DNA of 64,000 nucleotides from Rouxiella badensis (lineage in GTDB: Bacteria > Pseudomonadota > Gammaproteobacteria > Enterobacterales > Enterobacteriaceae), in the NCBI RefSeq assembly GCF_002093665.1, contig NZ_MRWE01000002.1, positions 62,001-126,000 on the forward strand, read 5' to 3'. The notes beneath the pieces were generated by a model. The model was not told the DNA's origin, did not search any database, and saw only the letters and a list, made by a program, of their open reading frames with translations. Shown piece by piece: positions 34,362 through 44,555 of the stretch. Position numbers and translations under genes: made by a program. Position 1 is the first letter of the stretch. Each line of letters opens with the position of its first letter.

Positions 34362-36773
34362 CTAAAACAATCCCATTTGTCCCGTTATCAGTGTAGTAAA
34401 ATCGTCCTGCAGAAAAGGCAGTATGCCGTCAGCAACGGGTTCGAGCTGTTTCTCAATATAGTGGTCGTAGTCGATGGGGGACTGACGATTTTCCAGCGGT
34501 TCCGGGCCCGAGGTGGTCATCACGTAGCTTATCCAGCCGCCGTTCTGATACTGCATCGGCCGACCCTGGGCCTGATTGTATTCATCGGCAAGTCGAGCGG
34601 CGCGAACGTGCGGCGGAACGTTGCGCTGGTATTCGGTCAGGCGTCGACGCAGGCGTTTACGATAGACCAGCTGTGGGTCAAATTCACCGCTTAACGTGCG
34701 GTTGACATAATCACGAATATAGTCCTGATAGCCTTGATGATGAAAAATGCGCTGATAAAGCTCCTGCTGGAAGGTCTGTGCCAGCGGCGTCCAGTCTGTG
34801 CGTACCGTTTCGAGGCCCTTGTAAACAATATGCTCGCCTTCGGCATCTTTTACCAAACCGGCGTAGCGCTTTTTGCTGCCTTGTTCAGAGCCACGAATGG
34901 TGGGCATTAAAAAACGTTGGTAGTGAGTTTCAAACTCCAGCTCGAGTGCGCTTTCTAGCCCTAACTCCTGCCCTAAATGCATTTTCCACCAGGCATTCAC
35001 CTTGGCAACCAGCCGTTTGCCAATCTCGTCGGCCTCGTCTGCCTGATGAGCGCGGTTCAACCATACGAAGGTAGAGTCGGTATCACCATAAATAACCTGA
35101 TAACCCTCTTCCTCAATCAGCTGACGAGTCTGCTGCATGATGTCGTGACCGCGCAAGGTGATCGACGATGCAAGCCGCGGGTCGAAGAAGCGACATCCGC
35201 TGGATCCTAACACGCCATAAAGCGCATTCATGATAATTTTCAGAGCCTGTGAAAGGGGCAAGTTTTTCTGTTTTTTGGCCGCCTCACGACCCTGCCAGAT
35301 TTGGCGGACTATCTCCGGGAGACAATGCTGCGTGCGCGAGAAACGCGCCTGCCGATAACCGGGAACAGAATGCTCATCGTCGGGTTGTGCAAGCCCGGTT
35401 ATCAGGCCTACAGGGTCAATCAGGAAGGTGCGAATAATTGACGGATACAGGCTTTTATAGTCCAGCACCAGAACAGAGTCATACAATCCTGGGCGAGAGT
35501 CCATCACAAATCCGCCGGGGCTGTTTTCTTCCGGCCTCTCTCCCAAATTCGGTGCAACGTAACCGATACGATGCATTCGCGGCAGATAAAGATGGGTAAA
35601 TGCTGCCACCGATCCTCCGCTGCGGTCTGCGGCCAGACCGGTGACTGACGCGCGCTCAAGCAAGAAGGAAAGCAGCTCCGTTTTGGCAAACACTCGGGTT
35701 ACCAGTTCACAGTCCTTGAGGTTGTAGTGAGCCAGTGCCGGTTTGTCTTGCTGAAACCGTTGCTCAATCTCGGCCAGTCGTTGATAGGGGTTGTCGCTGG
35801 CTTTGCCTTCACCCAGTAATGTTTGCGAGACGTATTCCAGACTGAATGACGGGAAGTTCCAGGTCGCTGACTTTAATGCTTCAATGCCGTCGATGATGAG
35901 TCGGCCAGTGGCCTGTGCAAAGAAGTGCCCTTGCTTAAAGCCGTGCTCCCGCCATTCAAGCGCACTGCCATCACGCCCAAAACGCAGGGGGATTTGATAC
36001 CGCTCGGCGTGCTTTTGCAGCACGCGCAGGTCAAACTGCACCACGTTCCAGCCAATGATCGCGTCGGGGTCATGCAACTGGAGCCAGTCGTTAAGCCTTT
36101 GCAGCAGCTGCGGGCGGCTGTCGACGTATTCTAGCGTAAAGTCGGCATTGGCGTCGGGCGTGCCGTTGGGAGGCCCCAGCATGTAAACCTGCCGCTGGCC
36201 ACAGCCTTCCAGCCCGATGCAGTAGAGTTCACCGTTGCCGCTGGTTTCAATGTCTAGCGAGCAGAGTTTCAGGCTAGGTCGGTAGGCCTCGGCGGGCTTC
36301 ATTCGGGTGTTTAGCAGCATGGCATCCTGACCCGGAGTGCCGCTAAACCAGACGGGGGCGGTGATATAGCGCTCCATCAGGAATCGTTCAGGCGGTCGAA
36401 TGTCGGCTTCATAGAGCGTGAGGCCACCGTCTTTGAGGGTTTTCTCTATGCGCATCAACTGGCGATGCCCGCGGCAATAGAGGCCTAGCACATCGCGCAG
36501 GTGGAAATCTTTGAGCGGCAGAGGACGTAGGTCATAACCTTTCTCTGCAAAGAGCAGCTGCTCGGCTCTGGCCCGCTGTTCCGACGGCAAAAAGGCCACC
36601 GACTCCTGTGGGGGGAGTCTAACCTTTTGCGGGCCTTGGTCCGTGGCCAGCCAAAACTCGACCTCTGTGCCCTGTGGGGTGTCCCGCCAGTGACGAGTGA
36701 GGACAAAACCCTGACGTGGTTGAGTTTGCTGATTTTTTTGCGCGGCGACGTGGTTGATAACGACCTCAGTCAA
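34362..36773 (-). CDS. polB: DNA polymerase II
   Basis: SOS-associated family B polymerase with proofreading, used in replication restart and some translesion synthesis. Exonuclease motif [16 protein letters not shown], polymerase motifs [32 protein letters not shown] and [10 protein letters not shown], and the C-terminal [16 protein letters not shown] are present, so the enzyme looks intact. The start is unclear: there is no in-frame ATG upstream of the conserved [16 protein letters not shown]. The TTG at 36773 (803 residues) is chosen; another TTG at 36890 would extend the protein through a LexA-like sequence. E. coli PolB is 783 residues. No good ribosome-binding site precedes either. Confidence 0.93.
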   Translation of the reverse strand: MTEVVINHVAAQKNQQTQPRQGFVLTRHWRDTPQGTEVEFWLATDQGPQKVRLPPQESVAFLPSEQRARAEQLLFAEKGYDLRPLPLKDFHLRDVLGLYCRGHRQLMRIEKTLKDGGLTLYEADIRPPERFLMERYITAPVWFSGTPGQDAMLLNTRMKPAEAYRPSLKLCSLDIETSGNGELYCIGLEGCGQRQVYMLGPPNGTPDANADFTLEYVDSRPQLLQRLNDWLQLHDPDAIIGWNVVQFDLRVLQKHAERYQIPLRFGRDGSALEWREHGFKQGHFFAQATGRLIIDGIEALKSATWNFPSFSLEYVSQTLLGEGKASDNPYQRLAEIEQRFQQDKPALAHYNLKDCELVTRVFAKTELLSFLLERASVTGLAADRSGGSVAAFTHLYLPRMHRIGYVAPNLGERPEENSPGGFVMDSRPGLYDSVLVLDYKSLYPSIIRTFLIDPVGLITGLAQPDDEHSVPGYRQARFSRTQHCLPEIVRQIWQGREAAKKQKNLPLSQALKIIMNALYGVLGSSGCRFFDPRLASSITLRGHDIMQQTRQLIEEEGYQVIYGDTDSTFVWLNRAHQADEADEIGKRLVAKVNAWWKMHLGQELGLESALELEFETHYQRFLMPTIRGSEQGSKKRYAGLVKDAEGEHIVYKGLETVRTDWTPLAQTFQQELYQRIFHHQGYQDYIRDYVNRTLSGEFDPQLVYRKRLRRRLTEYQRNVPPHVRAARLADEYNQAQGRPMQYQNGGWISYVMTTSGPEPLENRQSPIDYDHYIEKQLEPVADGILPFLQDDFTTLITGQMGLF

Positions 36774-36838
36774 TAACGATGGATGCTTCAGTCTGAAGAG
36801 AAAGGGGCTGGCTGAGCAAAACCTGTAAGCGTTAAATA

Positions 36839-36858
36839 TAGCATGGTTATTTATACAG
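36839..36858 (-). promoter_or_regulatory. lexA box: Candidate LexA site, half degenerate, upstream of polB
   Basis: Reading the minus strand, AACTGTATAAATAACCAT matches the left half of the LexA consensus (CTGT plus AT-rich spacer) perfectly, but the right half has CCAT in place of ACAG. It lies about 66 bases upstream of the chosen polB start, in the position of the E. coli polB SOS box (CTGTATAAAACCACAG). Functionality is uncertain. Confidence 0.4.
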
Positions 36859-37119
36859 TTCCCGTTGTTAAGATACGCGATAAGGGCCAATGCAGAAGGG
36901 AAGGATTAAATGCACATACAATTAGTGGGTTGACTCGTCTTAACCATTTACCGACAATTCAGCCTCTTTCATTTTCGCTTAAGCTGTGTCGGGTAAACTT
37001 CTGTATCCCCTCACAGAGAGTCAACCGCCTGTTGTGAGTCGACAGTCTTCAACCTTGATTTACCTGAAGTCATTAAAGGTTTGCTGTACGCCTGATGCGT
37101 ACCTTAACACTGGAATTTT

Positions 37120-37887
37120 ATGGAAGCCTATCTACAACATTTGGTCGCTCAGTCCGTGGGTTTCGCGCTTATCCTTGTTTCTGTTGTGGCGTTTTTCGAG
37201 TCGCTGGCACTAGTGGGTTTACTGCTGCCGGGCACGGTCATGATGGCAACGCTGGGCACCCTCATTGGCAGCGGACAAGTGGGTCTATATGAAGCCTGGC
37301 TGGCAGCAGGACTTGGATGTTTCGTTGGTGACTGGACGTCATACTTTATTGGGCGTGGATTCAAAGGGCCGCTGCACAACTGGTCGTTTTTGAAACGCTA
37401 TCAGGCATTGCTCGACAAAACGGGACATGCACTTGAGCAGCATAGCTTTGCGACCGTAATTTTGGGGCGCTTTATTGGCCCAACGCGTCCGCTGGTGCCG
37501 CTGGTGGCGGGGATGCTTAACCTGCCGCCACTGAAATTTGCACCGCCAAATATTGTCGGCTGTATCACCTGGCCCCCGGTTTATTTTTTGCCAGGTATTC
37601 TGGCCGGAGTAGCGATAGATATTCCTCACAGCCACAGCAGCACGGTCTTTAAATGGGCGTTGTTCATTACCGTTGTGCTGATTTGGTTAAGTGCCTGGCT
37701 GGTGTGGCGTTGGATACGTTCCGAAAAGGTGCAAGCCGATGCCGTCTCGAAGTGGCTGCCGCTAGCGCGCCTGCGTTGGGTAAGCATCATCAGCCTCGTC
37801 GCAACAGCGGTGAGTATTTATATGTTGAGTAAGCAGCCGCTGATGCCGATTTACGCGCATCTACTCTATAAAGTCATCACCCGCTAA
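37120..37887 (+). CDS. yabI: DedA family membrane protein YabI
   Basis: A 255-residue inner-membrane protein of the DedA/VTT family, whose members act in phospholipid or undecaprenyl-phosphate flipping and membrane homeostasis; the exact role of YabI is unsettled. Family blocks seen are FFESLALVGLLLPGTVMMA, GCFVGDWTSYFIGR, RFIGPTRPLVPLVAGML and YFLPGILAGVA. Similarity to E. coli YabI runs end to end. In E. coli araCBAD lies between it and polB; that operon is absent here. Confidence 0.94.
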   Translation: MEAYLQHLVAQSVGFALILVSVVAFFESLALVGLLLPGTVMMATLGTLIGSGQVGLYEAWLAAGLGCFVGDWTSYFIGRGFKGPLHNWSFLKRYQALLDKTGHALEQHSFATVILGRFIGPTRPLVPLVAGMLNLPPLKFAPPNIVGCITWPPVYFLPGILAGVAIDIPHSHSSTVFKWALFITVVLIWLSAWLVWRWIRSEKVQADAVSKWLPLARLRWVSIISLVATAVSIYMLSKQPLMPIYAHLLYKVITR

Positions 37888-37967
37888 CCCCACTTCGTCC
37901 TTGATGCTGTAGCTTCGTTGGCTGCGGCGTCTCGCCTGAATTACTTACTGATGTGGCGTTGAGAGGA

Positions 37968-38669
37968 TTATTTATTGACGATCCCCAGTATCGCTGCTTC
38001 GGAGGCGGTGCCGTCTACCAGCGCCTGTGTTGGGCCGTCGTAGTCAACCCGGCCATCGACTATCAGCAGTGTGCGTTCTGCTATTCGTGCTGCGTCATCG
38101 AGATTGTGGGACACCATTAACAAGGTCAGCTGCCGTTGGTCGCAGACGTTATCTAGCAGCGTCAGCATTTCGCTGCGCAGTGCCGGGTCTAGCGCCGAGA
38201 AGGGTTCGTCCAGCAGCAATATAGGCTGGCTGCGCAGCAGGCAGCGCGCTAAGGCAACGCGCTGGCGTTGTCCGCCCGAAAGCTGCGAGGGTAACCTGTC
38301 CAGGCACTCTTCCAGCCCAACCTGTTGTGCCAATGCTTCGAGTTCTTGCTTCTGCGATTGATTGAGTTTCAAACCTGGGTGCAGCCCCAGGCCCATGTTC
38401 TGGCGCACGGTCAGATGGGAAAACAGATTATTTTCCTGAAACAGCATCGAGACAGGCCGTTTGGCCGGTGGCGTGCTCGTATGGTCCTGCTGGTTAAGCT
38501 CAATCTCACCGCGTCCTGGTCTAAGAAAGCCGGCAATCAGGCTTAGCAGGGTGCTTTTACCCGCACCGCTTGGGCCAAGAATAGCCACACGTTCGCCGGC
38601 ATTGATCTGTAGATCAAAGCGCATCGGCAGATTATCAAACAGGTAAGTGACTCTATTGAGTGTCAGCAT
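37968..38669 (-). CDS. thiQ: Thiamine ABC transporter ATP-binding protein
   Basis: ATPase subunit of the ThiBPQ importer for thiamine and its phosphates. From the ATG at 38669 ([10 protein letters not shown]) the protein is 233 residues, matching the family; the longer open frame is an artefact of antisense reading in thiP. Walker [13 protein letters not shown]-loop [12 protein letters not shown], signature [15 protein letters not shown] and Walker [14 protein letters not shown] are all present. It overlaps thiP by 17 bases. Confidence 0.97.
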   Translation of the reverse strand: MLTLNRVTYLFDNLPMRFDLQINAGERVAILGPSGAGKSTLLSLIAGFLRPGRGEIELNQQDHTSTPPAKRPVSMLFQENNLFSHLTVRQNMGLGLHPGLKLNQSQKQELEALAQQVGLEECLDRLPSQLSGGQRQRVALARCLLRSQPILLLDEPFSALDPALRSEMLTLLDNVCDQRQLTLLMVSHNLDDAARIAERTLLIVDGRVDYDGPTQALVDGTASEAAILGIVNK

Positions 38670-40263
38670 GGCGGCCCGGCAGTCTTTCGATAAGAGTAAA
38701 CAGCAAGAAGCAGAGGAACAGTAACAGCATCGCTGTGACGGCCCCCTGTTGGCTTCGATAGGAGCCCATCTGTTGATAGAGATAGAAAGGCAGTGTGCGG
38801 AAATTTTCATTACCAAACAGTGCAATAACTCCGAAATCACCCAGCGACAGTACGCAGGCAAATGCCAGCGCCTGTGTCATTGGGCGCTTCAACGCGCTGA
38901 GTTCAATCCATCTCAGTCGGTTCCAGCCGCGCATATCAAGCGAGAGGCACAGCTGGGTGTAGCGTTCGGCGACGTCGCGCATCGGATTTTCGAGCACCTT
39001 AAGGGCGTAGGGGACAGCCATCAATGCGTTGGTCAAAATTACCAGCGCCCATGGTGACTGTGGCAGCCCGACGGTGTCGTTAAGCAACAGAAAGAAGCCG
39101 GTGGCAAGAACGATACCGGGCATCGCCAGAATCAGCATGCCGGAAAGCTCAAAGCTCTGGCCCCATTGATGACGCTGCCGCAATCGCAGTTCTCGACTGG
39201 TCCATAGCAGCATCATGGTCAGCAACAAGCAGAGTAGGCCGCTGCCTGCGGCGAGGCGCACCGACATCCACAGCGATTGCCAGAGTGCGTCTTGCTGCAG
39301 CACGTTTAACAGTGAAGCATTTACTCCGCCAAGCACTACTGCGAGCAGCGGCGGCAGGATAAGCAATAACGCGAGAGTAATCAGTAGAGTATCAAACACT
39401 CGGCGCAGCAGAGAGTCGTCCGGATTGCGCCAGCGCTGCGCGTGGGTATGACCCACCGGCAGAGCTTGACTCAGCTTCTGGCTGAGCAACACTAATCCAA
39501 GGCAGCAAAATAGCTGGATGAGCGCCAACAGCGCGGCGCGGCCGAGGTCATAGTCGTAACTAAGTGCTTGATAAATAGCCAGCTCAATGGTGGTGGCCTT
39601 CGGGCCGCCGCCGAGTGAGAGCACGGTGGCAAAGCTGGCGAAGCACAACATAAAAATTAGCGCACCCGCAGGCAATATTTGGCGTTTCAGCGCGGGCCAT
39701 TCTACGAACCTGAACTGCTGCCAGCCGTTCATGCCGAGCTGCGCGGCAAGCTGGCGTTGTTCAATGGCAATATTTTCAAGAGATTGCAGCAGCAATCGCG
39801 TCGCCAGTGGCAAATTGAAAAATACGTGGGCGAGCAGAATGCCTTGTAGCCCATAGGGTGAGAAGCGATAGGGAAGGCCAATGAGGGCACACAGCTGAGA
39901 AAGCCATCCTTCGCGGCCATAGACGCTCAAAATACCAAACACCGCAACCAGCACCGGCAGGACCAGCGTCATGGCGCAGAGACGCAGCAGCCACTGCCTG
40001 CCGGGAAAACGTCGGCGGTAAAGACTTCGCGCCAGCAAAATAGCAGGAAGCATGGAACACAGCGCCGACAACAATGCCTGCCAGAAGGTAAAGCGAATGA
40101 CGTGCCAGAGATAGCTGTCCTGCCAGACTGACCTGAACGCCAGCGCCGGTGCGTGGTGCAGCAGCGACCCCAGCGCCAAAAAGGCAACCAGCAGGATAAC
40201 CAGTGCGGCTATGGCACCCGGCCATAGCCAGGCAGGGATCAGCGGCTGACGGCGTTCTGCCAT
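38653..40263 (-). CDS. thiP: Thiamine ABC transporter permease
   Basis: Inner-membrane permease of ThiBPQ with a duplicated binding-protein-dependent transport domain and about 12 membrane segments. With the ATG at 40263 ([13 protein letters not shown]) the product is 536 residues, exactly the E. coli length; an ATG four codons earlier is also possible. Two EAA-like loops are visible: [20 protein letters not shown] and the second around [20 protein letters not shown]. Overlaps thiB by 25 bases. Confidence 0.96.
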   Translation of the reverse strand: MAERRQPLIPAWLWPGAIAALVILLVAFLALGSLLHHAPALAFRSVWQDSYLWHVIRFTFWQALLSALCSMLPAILLARSLYRRRFPGRQWLLRLCAMTLVLPVLVAVFGILSVYGREGWLSQLCALIGLPYRFSPYGLQGILLAHVFFNLPLATRLLLQSLENIAIEQRQLAAQLGMNGWQQFRFVEWPALKRQILPAGALIFMLCFASFATVLSLGGGPKATTIELAIYQALSYDYDLGRAALLALIQLFCCLGLVLLSQKLSQALPVGHTHAQRWRNPDDSLLRRVFDTLLITLALLLILPPLLAVVLGGVNASLLNVLQQDALWQSLWMSVRLAAGSGLLCLLLTMMLLWTSRELRLRQRHQWGQSFELSGMLILAMPGIVLATGFFLLLNDTVGLPQSPWALVILTNALMAVPYALKVLENPMRDVAERYTQLCLSLDMRGWNRLRWIELSALKRPMTQALAFACVLSLGDFGVIALFGNENFRTLPFYLYQQMGSYRSQQGAVTAMLLLFLCFLLFTLIERLPGRHADTQ

Positions 40264-41225
40264 GCCTGAGTCCATTTACTGCGGTTTTCAGCGACGGTCT
40301 TGGCGCTGTATTGAAGCGAAATAGCTGGCACGATAAGGGCATCATATCCTGCCGGCAGCGGCGTTTTGACCGCAGGATACATCCAGTTGCCTGTTGGGAT
40401 CGCATTCTGGAAGCCCGGACTGGTGACAAATTTCATAAATTTTGCAGCCAGTTCAGGATGTTTGCTGGCAGCCAACTGGCCGGCAACTTCAACCTGCATG
40501 TATTGGCCTTCGCTGAAGTTGGCCGCCGCATAATTATCTTTTTTCTCTTCAATGATGTGATAAGCCGGAGAGGTGGTATAGCTCAACACAAGGGAGCTCT
40601 CGCCCTTCAGGAACAAGCCATAAGCCTCGCTCCAGCCTTTTGTGACGGTCACGGTCTTCTTGGCCAGCTTCTGCCAGGCCTCAGGCGCTTTATCGCCGTA
40701 GACTTTTTGTACCCACAGCAGCAGACCCAGACCTGGGGTACTGGTGCGAGGATCTTCGTAGATAATTGTCCACGGTTGCGGGCTGTCGACCAACTCTTGC
40801 AGGCTCTTCGGCGGATTCTTCAGCTTGTTTTTGTCATACACGAAGGCGAAGTAGCCGTAGTCGTATGGCACGAAGGTGCGGTCTTTCCAGCCACCCGGGA
40901 TGTCCAGCGCAGTCTTGTCGACCGCCGGTTTGGCGAACAGACCGGTTTGTTCCGCAGCCTGCAGCAGGTTGTTGTCCAGACCCACAACCACGTCAGCCGG
41001 GCTGTTTTTTCCTTCCATACGCAGGCGATTGAGCAGCGAGACGCCGTCTTCCAGCGGGACATATTTCAGTTCACAGCCACAGTTGGCCTCGAAGGCTTTC
41101 TTGATGGCCGGACCTGGGCCCCAGTCGGCAGAGAAGGAGTCGTAGGTGTAAACGGTCAGAACAGGCTTGGCGGCCAGCGCCGGTGCGGCGACAAGCATCA
41201 GGCAGGGCAGTAATTTTTTAAACAC
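40239..41225 (-). CDS. thiB: Thiamine-binding periplasmic protein
   Basis: Periplasmic receptor (TbpA) for thiamine and thiamine phosphates. The start is the GTG at 41225, six bases after GGAG (TTGGAGTGCAAA); this yields 328 residues with a signal peptide ending PALA before AKPVLTVYTYDSF. Conserved blocks include ADWGPGPAIKKAFE, GVSLLNRLRMEGKNS, DYGYFAFVYDKNKLKNPP and IPTGNWMYP. First gene of thiBPQ, under the TPP riboswitch just upstream. Confidence 0.97.
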   Translation of the reverse strand: MFKKLLPCLMLVAAPALAAKPVLTVYTYDSFSADWGPGPAIKKAFEANCGCELKYVPLEDGVSLLNRLRMEGKNSPADVVVGLDNNLLQAAEQTGLFAKPAVDKTALDIPGGWKDRTFVPYDYGYFAFVYDKNKLKNPPKSLQELVDSPQPWTIIYEDPRTSTPGLGLLLWVQKVYGDKAPEAWQKLAKKTVTVTKGWSEAYGLFLKGESSLVLSYTTSPAYHIIEEKKDNYAAANFSEGQYMQVEVAGQLAASKHPELAAKFMKFVTSPGFQNAIPTGNWMYPAVKTPLPAGYDALIVPAISLQYSAKTVAENRSKWTQAWQNAVSR

Positions 41226-41289
41226 TTTGCACTCCAACTTTACCTAAAGAAAAATAGGGGGGGCAAAGGACTTTGAGTCAGCGGGATGC

Positions 41290-41396
41290 ACTCTCAAATC
41301 CCTTCGCCGGTATTAACCGGATCAGGTTCGACGGGTTTTTTCTCAGCCTCTTCCCCGCTTCGCCGTAGCGAAAAGCGTGAATCAGCACCCCGTTGA
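41290..41396 (-). ncRNA. TPP riboswitch (THI element) of thiBPQ
   Basis: On the minus strand the conserved TPP aptamer segments appear in order: GGGGTGC, GCTGAGA, ACCCGTCGAACCTGATC, CGGTTAATACCGGCG and AAGGGA. Between the first two blocks is a variable arm with a stable GCTTTTCGC/GCGAAGC type stem. It lies about 65 bases upstream of the thiB GTG start, consistent with translational or early-termination control of thiamine uptake by TPP. Confidence 0.95.
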
Positions 41397-41440
41397 GAAC
41401 GCGCTATTGTAGAGATTAAGTTAATGGGTTGAAAGCGGGT

Positions 41441-43102
41441 TTATGCGTCAGGAGGCGCAAACCAGGCAGATTTAAAGTCGAACCAACCCAGCGTATTCAT
41501 CCTTACGCCGCGCATGCTGCGCTGTCCCTGTAGCAAAAGCCAATGGTGAAACAGAGGGTGAATGTGTCCGCCGTTGACCAGTTTCTGCGTCCATTCCGCC
41601 AGTGGCAGTTCACCGGCACGCCATTTCTGCGCCGCATTCTCAAGCCTGTCACCGAGACAAAATTGCATCAGCGGTAGCTCGAACAAGGTGGCAAACAGCG
41701 AAAACTCAATCGGTAGGGTAAAGTTGGCGCTGCCGAGCCACAAATCGCTCTTTGCCTCCCCACGATGCCAGGTAGCGTAATCAACTATCTGCACGTTGAG
41801 CTTCACATCGTGTGCCGCCAGCAGCGGGGCGAGCGCCTGGCAGATGTCCTGATACTCTGAGTGATCGCTGTAAAAGGTGAGGGTGAGTTCTTTAATATCT
41901 ATCGGTTTTGGCTGCTGTAGCTGGGGGCGTCGATGGTGCCAGCGCGGCAATAATCCGTATGCCGGTGACCAATAGCGTTGATACGCAGGAGCAGAAGCAT
42001 TGAGCAGCGCAATCGGATTAATCACCTCACACAGCCATTCCCGCAGCATAGTATTGCTTCCCGCCGGAGAACGCTGGTCGAAGAGCACAAAGTAGCAGCC
42101 TTCTTCGAGTCGACTTTCAAGCTGATCGTTAGCGGTATCGTCAGCCTGTAGTTGAACGCCAGAGTGCACTAATTCCTCGGTCAGCTCCGGCAGTACCCAG
42201 ATGTTGACCTCATCGAGCAGCGCCCGATAGCCAAAATACTCATCAAAGGCACGGATCCTCAGCTGCGTTTGCTGATTATGCACCACCGCATAGGGGCCGG
42301 TGCCTATGGGGTGACGGGCAAAATCAGGCAGTGACGCCCACTCCTGCGGCAGGATAAGCGCATGTACGCTGCCCAGTAGCCAGGGCAACCAGTGGTCTGG
42401 CTGGCGGAGATGAATATCGATGACGTTTGGCGTTGGCGATTCGACCCGTGAAAAGTGAGTGAACAGCGGGTGGTGTTTTAAACGGGCAAAGGTGGTGATG
42501 ATATCGGTCATCTCCAGCTCTCGACCGTGATGAAAATGAATCGCCGGGCGTAAATAAAAGCGCCAGTGAAGCGGGGTAACAGATTGCCAATGATGGGCGA
42601 TATCCCCTCGTAGTTCCCCGTTTTCCTCATTTATGCCAATCAGGCCGCTGAAGATCTGTCGCGCCAGATGCGTCTCAGAACGTCTTAGCATCGAGCCCGG
42701 CAACAGGTTAGGCAGCGAGCGATAGTAAAGTACACGAAGTATATGTTTACCCTGGCGAAAACGGCGACCGAGCTGAGAAAGCAGCATCTGTCGCACCAGC
42801 GTTTTGTCGCCAACCAGCTGTACCACTTGGTCCACCCGATCCTGTTCGATCAGCTCCTCGGCCCGCAGTTGCTGGAGCGCGAGGCCGGTAAGGTGGAACG
42901 TCAGTCGCGATTTTTTACCTCTTCCCGATTCAGCTTCCCAGTTTATCCAGCCCTCATTCTGCATGCTGCCGAGCAGCGATCGCATGTGCCGACGTGAGCA
43001 GTTAATGGCCTCCGACAGCGACTGTAGCGTGGTCTCTGCGGATTGACCCTGGCAATGCTGCCACAGTCGCAGGAACTGCTGTTGCAAGCGAGGTGAGGAC
43101 AT
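41441..43102 (-). CDS. sgrR: HTH-type transcriptional regulator SgrR
   Basis: Activator of the SgrS small RNA under glucose-phosphate stress. The 553-residue protein has an N-terminal winged-helix domain (about 1-110, with [19 protein letters not shown]) and a C-terminal domain related to oligopeptide/nickel periplasmic binding proteins (SBP_bac_5), which senses an unknown small molecule. It is divergent from SgrS and setA, the same arrangement as in E. coli. Confidence 0.96.
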   Translation of the reverse strand: MSSPRLQQQFLRLWQHCQGQSAETTLQSLSEAINCSRRHMRSLLGSMQNEGWINWEAESGRGKKSRLTFHLTGLALQQLRAEELIEQDRVDQVVQLVGDKTLVRQMLLSQLGRRFRQGKHILRVLYYRSLPNLLPGSMLRRSETHLARQIFSGLIGINEENGELRGDIAHHWQSVTPLHWRFYLRPAIHFHHGRELEMTDIITTFARLKHHPLFTHFSRVESPTPNVIDIHLRQPDHWLPWLLGSVHALILPQEWASLPDFARHPIGTGPYAVVHNQQTQLRIRAFDEYFGYRALLDEVNIWVLPELTEELVHSGVQLQADDTANDQLESRLEEGCYFVLFDQRSPAGSNTMLREWLCEVINPIALLNASAPAYQRYWSPAYGLLPRWHHRRPQLQQPKPIDIKELTLTFYSDHSEYQDICQALAPLLAAHDVKLNVQIVDYATWHRGEAKSDLWLGSANFTLPIEFSLFATLFELPLMQFCLGDRLENAAQKWRAGELPLAEWTQKLVNGGHIHPLFHHWLLLQGQRSMRGVRMNTLGWFDFKSAWFAPPDA

Positions 43103-43169
43103 AAAAGAGGAACTCCTGTCATAAAACTCATCAATTTATCTTTCCTCATATTACGCCCATAATCCCTGT

Positions 43170-43276
43170 CATCAAACAGTCCTGTGCCGTGATGCATCTA
43201 GCTTCGCGGCCGGTAAACAGTTTTCTGAGTAATGGTGAAACGTCGCCAGCCAGTGGGTTCTCTCACTGGTTTTTTT
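43170..43276 (+). ncRNA. sgrS: SgrS small RNA, short form without sgrT
   Basis: The 3' portion matches SgrS: the CTGAGTA core (43225-43231) that pairs with the ptsG ribosome-binding region, a GGTG-AAAC-type small hairpin, and the terminal hairpin ending in Ts (43250-43276). A CATAAT at 43158-43163 could be the -10, placing the 5' end near 43170, so the RNA would be about 105 nucleotides against 227 in E. coli. There is no space for the 43-codon sgrT. Location between sgrR and setA supports the call. The 5' end is an estimate. Confidence 0.85.
43250..43276 (+). terminator. SgrS terminator
   Basis: CCAGTG (43250-43255) pairs perfectly with CACTGG (43264-43269) across an eight-base loop and is followed by seven Ts, the poly-U tail that Hfq binds in SgrS. 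Confidence 0.9.
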
Positions 43277-43348
43277 CTGTTCCTCACTTAGTCTTTGAGT
43301 TAAACGGGGTATTTCACTCTTCCGCTTTGCCGCAATCAGGGATGGTTT

Positions 43349-44512
43349 ATGTCTTCTCGCCGCTTGTCGATTATCTTCGCTACATTTCTGCTGGTTTCCT
43401 TTTTAACGGGTATTGCCGGAGCGCTTCAGGCGCCTACGCTTAGCCTTTTTCTGACCAACGAGGTGAAAGTCAGGCCACTGTGGGTCGGGTTGTTCTATAC
43501 CGTGAATGCGCTGGGCGGGATCGTTATCAGCTTTTTGTTGGCGAACTATTCGGATAAGAAGGGCGATCGTCGAAAATTGCTGTTCTTTTGCACCCTGATG
43601 GCTATTGGGAACAGCCTGATTTTTGCCTACAGCCGCGACTATCTGGTGCTTATCAGCGTCGGCGTTTTGCTGGCCGCCATCGGCAACGCCTCCATGCCGC
43701 AGCTGTTCGCCTTGGCGCGAGAATATGCCGACAGATCTGCCCATGAAGTGGTGATGTTCAGCTCGATGATGCGTGCGACGCTGTCTCTCGCCTGGGTGCT
43801 GGGGCCGCCGATTTCCTTCACGCTGGCGCTGAACTACGGCTTTACACTGATGTATCTCTGCGCCGCTGGCGTATTTATTTTCAGTGCGTTGATGGTGTGG
43901 TTCTTCCTGCCTTCCGTCGGGCGAATCGAGCAACCGGTCGATAAGGTCGTGGTACACGTCAGCGCATGGAAAAACCGCGACGTCCGCCTGTTGTTCTTTG
44001 CCTCTTTACTGATGTGGACCTGCAATATTATGTACATCATTGATATGCCGCTGTATATCACTTCAGATCTTGGGTTGCCCGAGGGGCTTGCGGGTCTTTT
44101 GATGGGGGCGGCGGCAGGGCTTGAAATTCCGGTGATGCTGATTGCAGGTTATCTGGTCAAGCGCACCGGAAAACGCCGCCTGATGCTGTGCGCGGCCGTA
44201 TTTGGCATTCTGTTCTATCTCGGATTGGTGCTTTTCCAGTTTAAGGCCGCGCTGATGATCCTCCAGCTGTTTAACGCCATTTTCATCGGAATTATCGCCG
44301 GGATCGGGATGCTCTATTTTCAGGATCTGATGCCCGGCAGGGCGGGTTCTGCCACCACGTTGTTCACCAACAGTATCTCGACCGGAGCAATTTTAGCGGG
44401 CGTGATTCAAGGCACTATCGTGCAGAACTTTGGGCATTATCAGGTTTATTGGATGGCATTAGCGCTAGCGGTTGGGGCATTGGTGCTGATGACGAGGGTT
44501 AAAAATGTTTAA
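43349..44512 (+). CDS. setA: Sugar efflux transporter SetA
   Basis: Major facilitator of the SET family, exporting sugars such as glucosides, lactose analogues and possibly glucose-phosphate-related stress compounds. The 387 residues form about 12 membrane segments with TVNALGGIVISFLLANYSDKK, a loop-2/3 motif (NYSDKKGDRRK), and SSMMRATLSLAWVLGPP, which carries the conserved Arg. Located 73 bases after SgrS and likely partly co-transcribed with it, as in E. coli. Confidence 0.9.
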   Translation: MSSRRLSIIFATFLLVSFLTGIAGALQAPTLSLFLTNEVKVRPLWVGLFYTVNALGGIVISFLLANYSDKKGDRRKLLFFCTLMAIGNSLIFAYSRDYLVLISVGVLLAAIGNASMPQLFALAREYADRSAHEVVMFSSMMRATLSLAWVLGPPISFTLALNYGFTLMYLCAAGVFIFSALMVWFFLPSVGRIEQPVDKVVVHVSAWKNRDVRLLFFASLLMWTCNIMYIIDMPLYITSDLGLPEGLAGLLMGAAAGLEIPVMLIAGYLVKRTGKRRLMLCAAVFGILFYLGLVLFQFKAALMILQLFNAIFIGIIAGIGMLYFQDLMPGRAGSATTLFTNSISTGAILAGVIQGTIVQNFGHYQVYWMALALAVGALVLMTRVKNV

Positions 44513-44536
44513 CCCGCCTCGCAGCGGGTTAAGAGT
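44510..44536. terminator. Hairpin between setA and leuD
   Basis: TAACCCGC (44510-44517) pairs with GCGGGTTA (44524-44531) over a six-base loop. It begins at the setA stop codon itself and has only a weak T-run, so termination is probable but modest. Confidence 0.5.
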
Positions 44537-44555
44537 TTAGTACTAACTGGTTCAA

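Noticed and set aside
38670-38861. N-terminal extension of thiQ by 64 residues
   Set aside because: Lies antisense-free but within thiP in another frame; the family start is MLTLNRV at 38669.
40203-41213. 336-codon plus-strand frame over thiB/thiP
   Set aside because: Antisense to thiB, which has a clear signal peptide and full family similarity.
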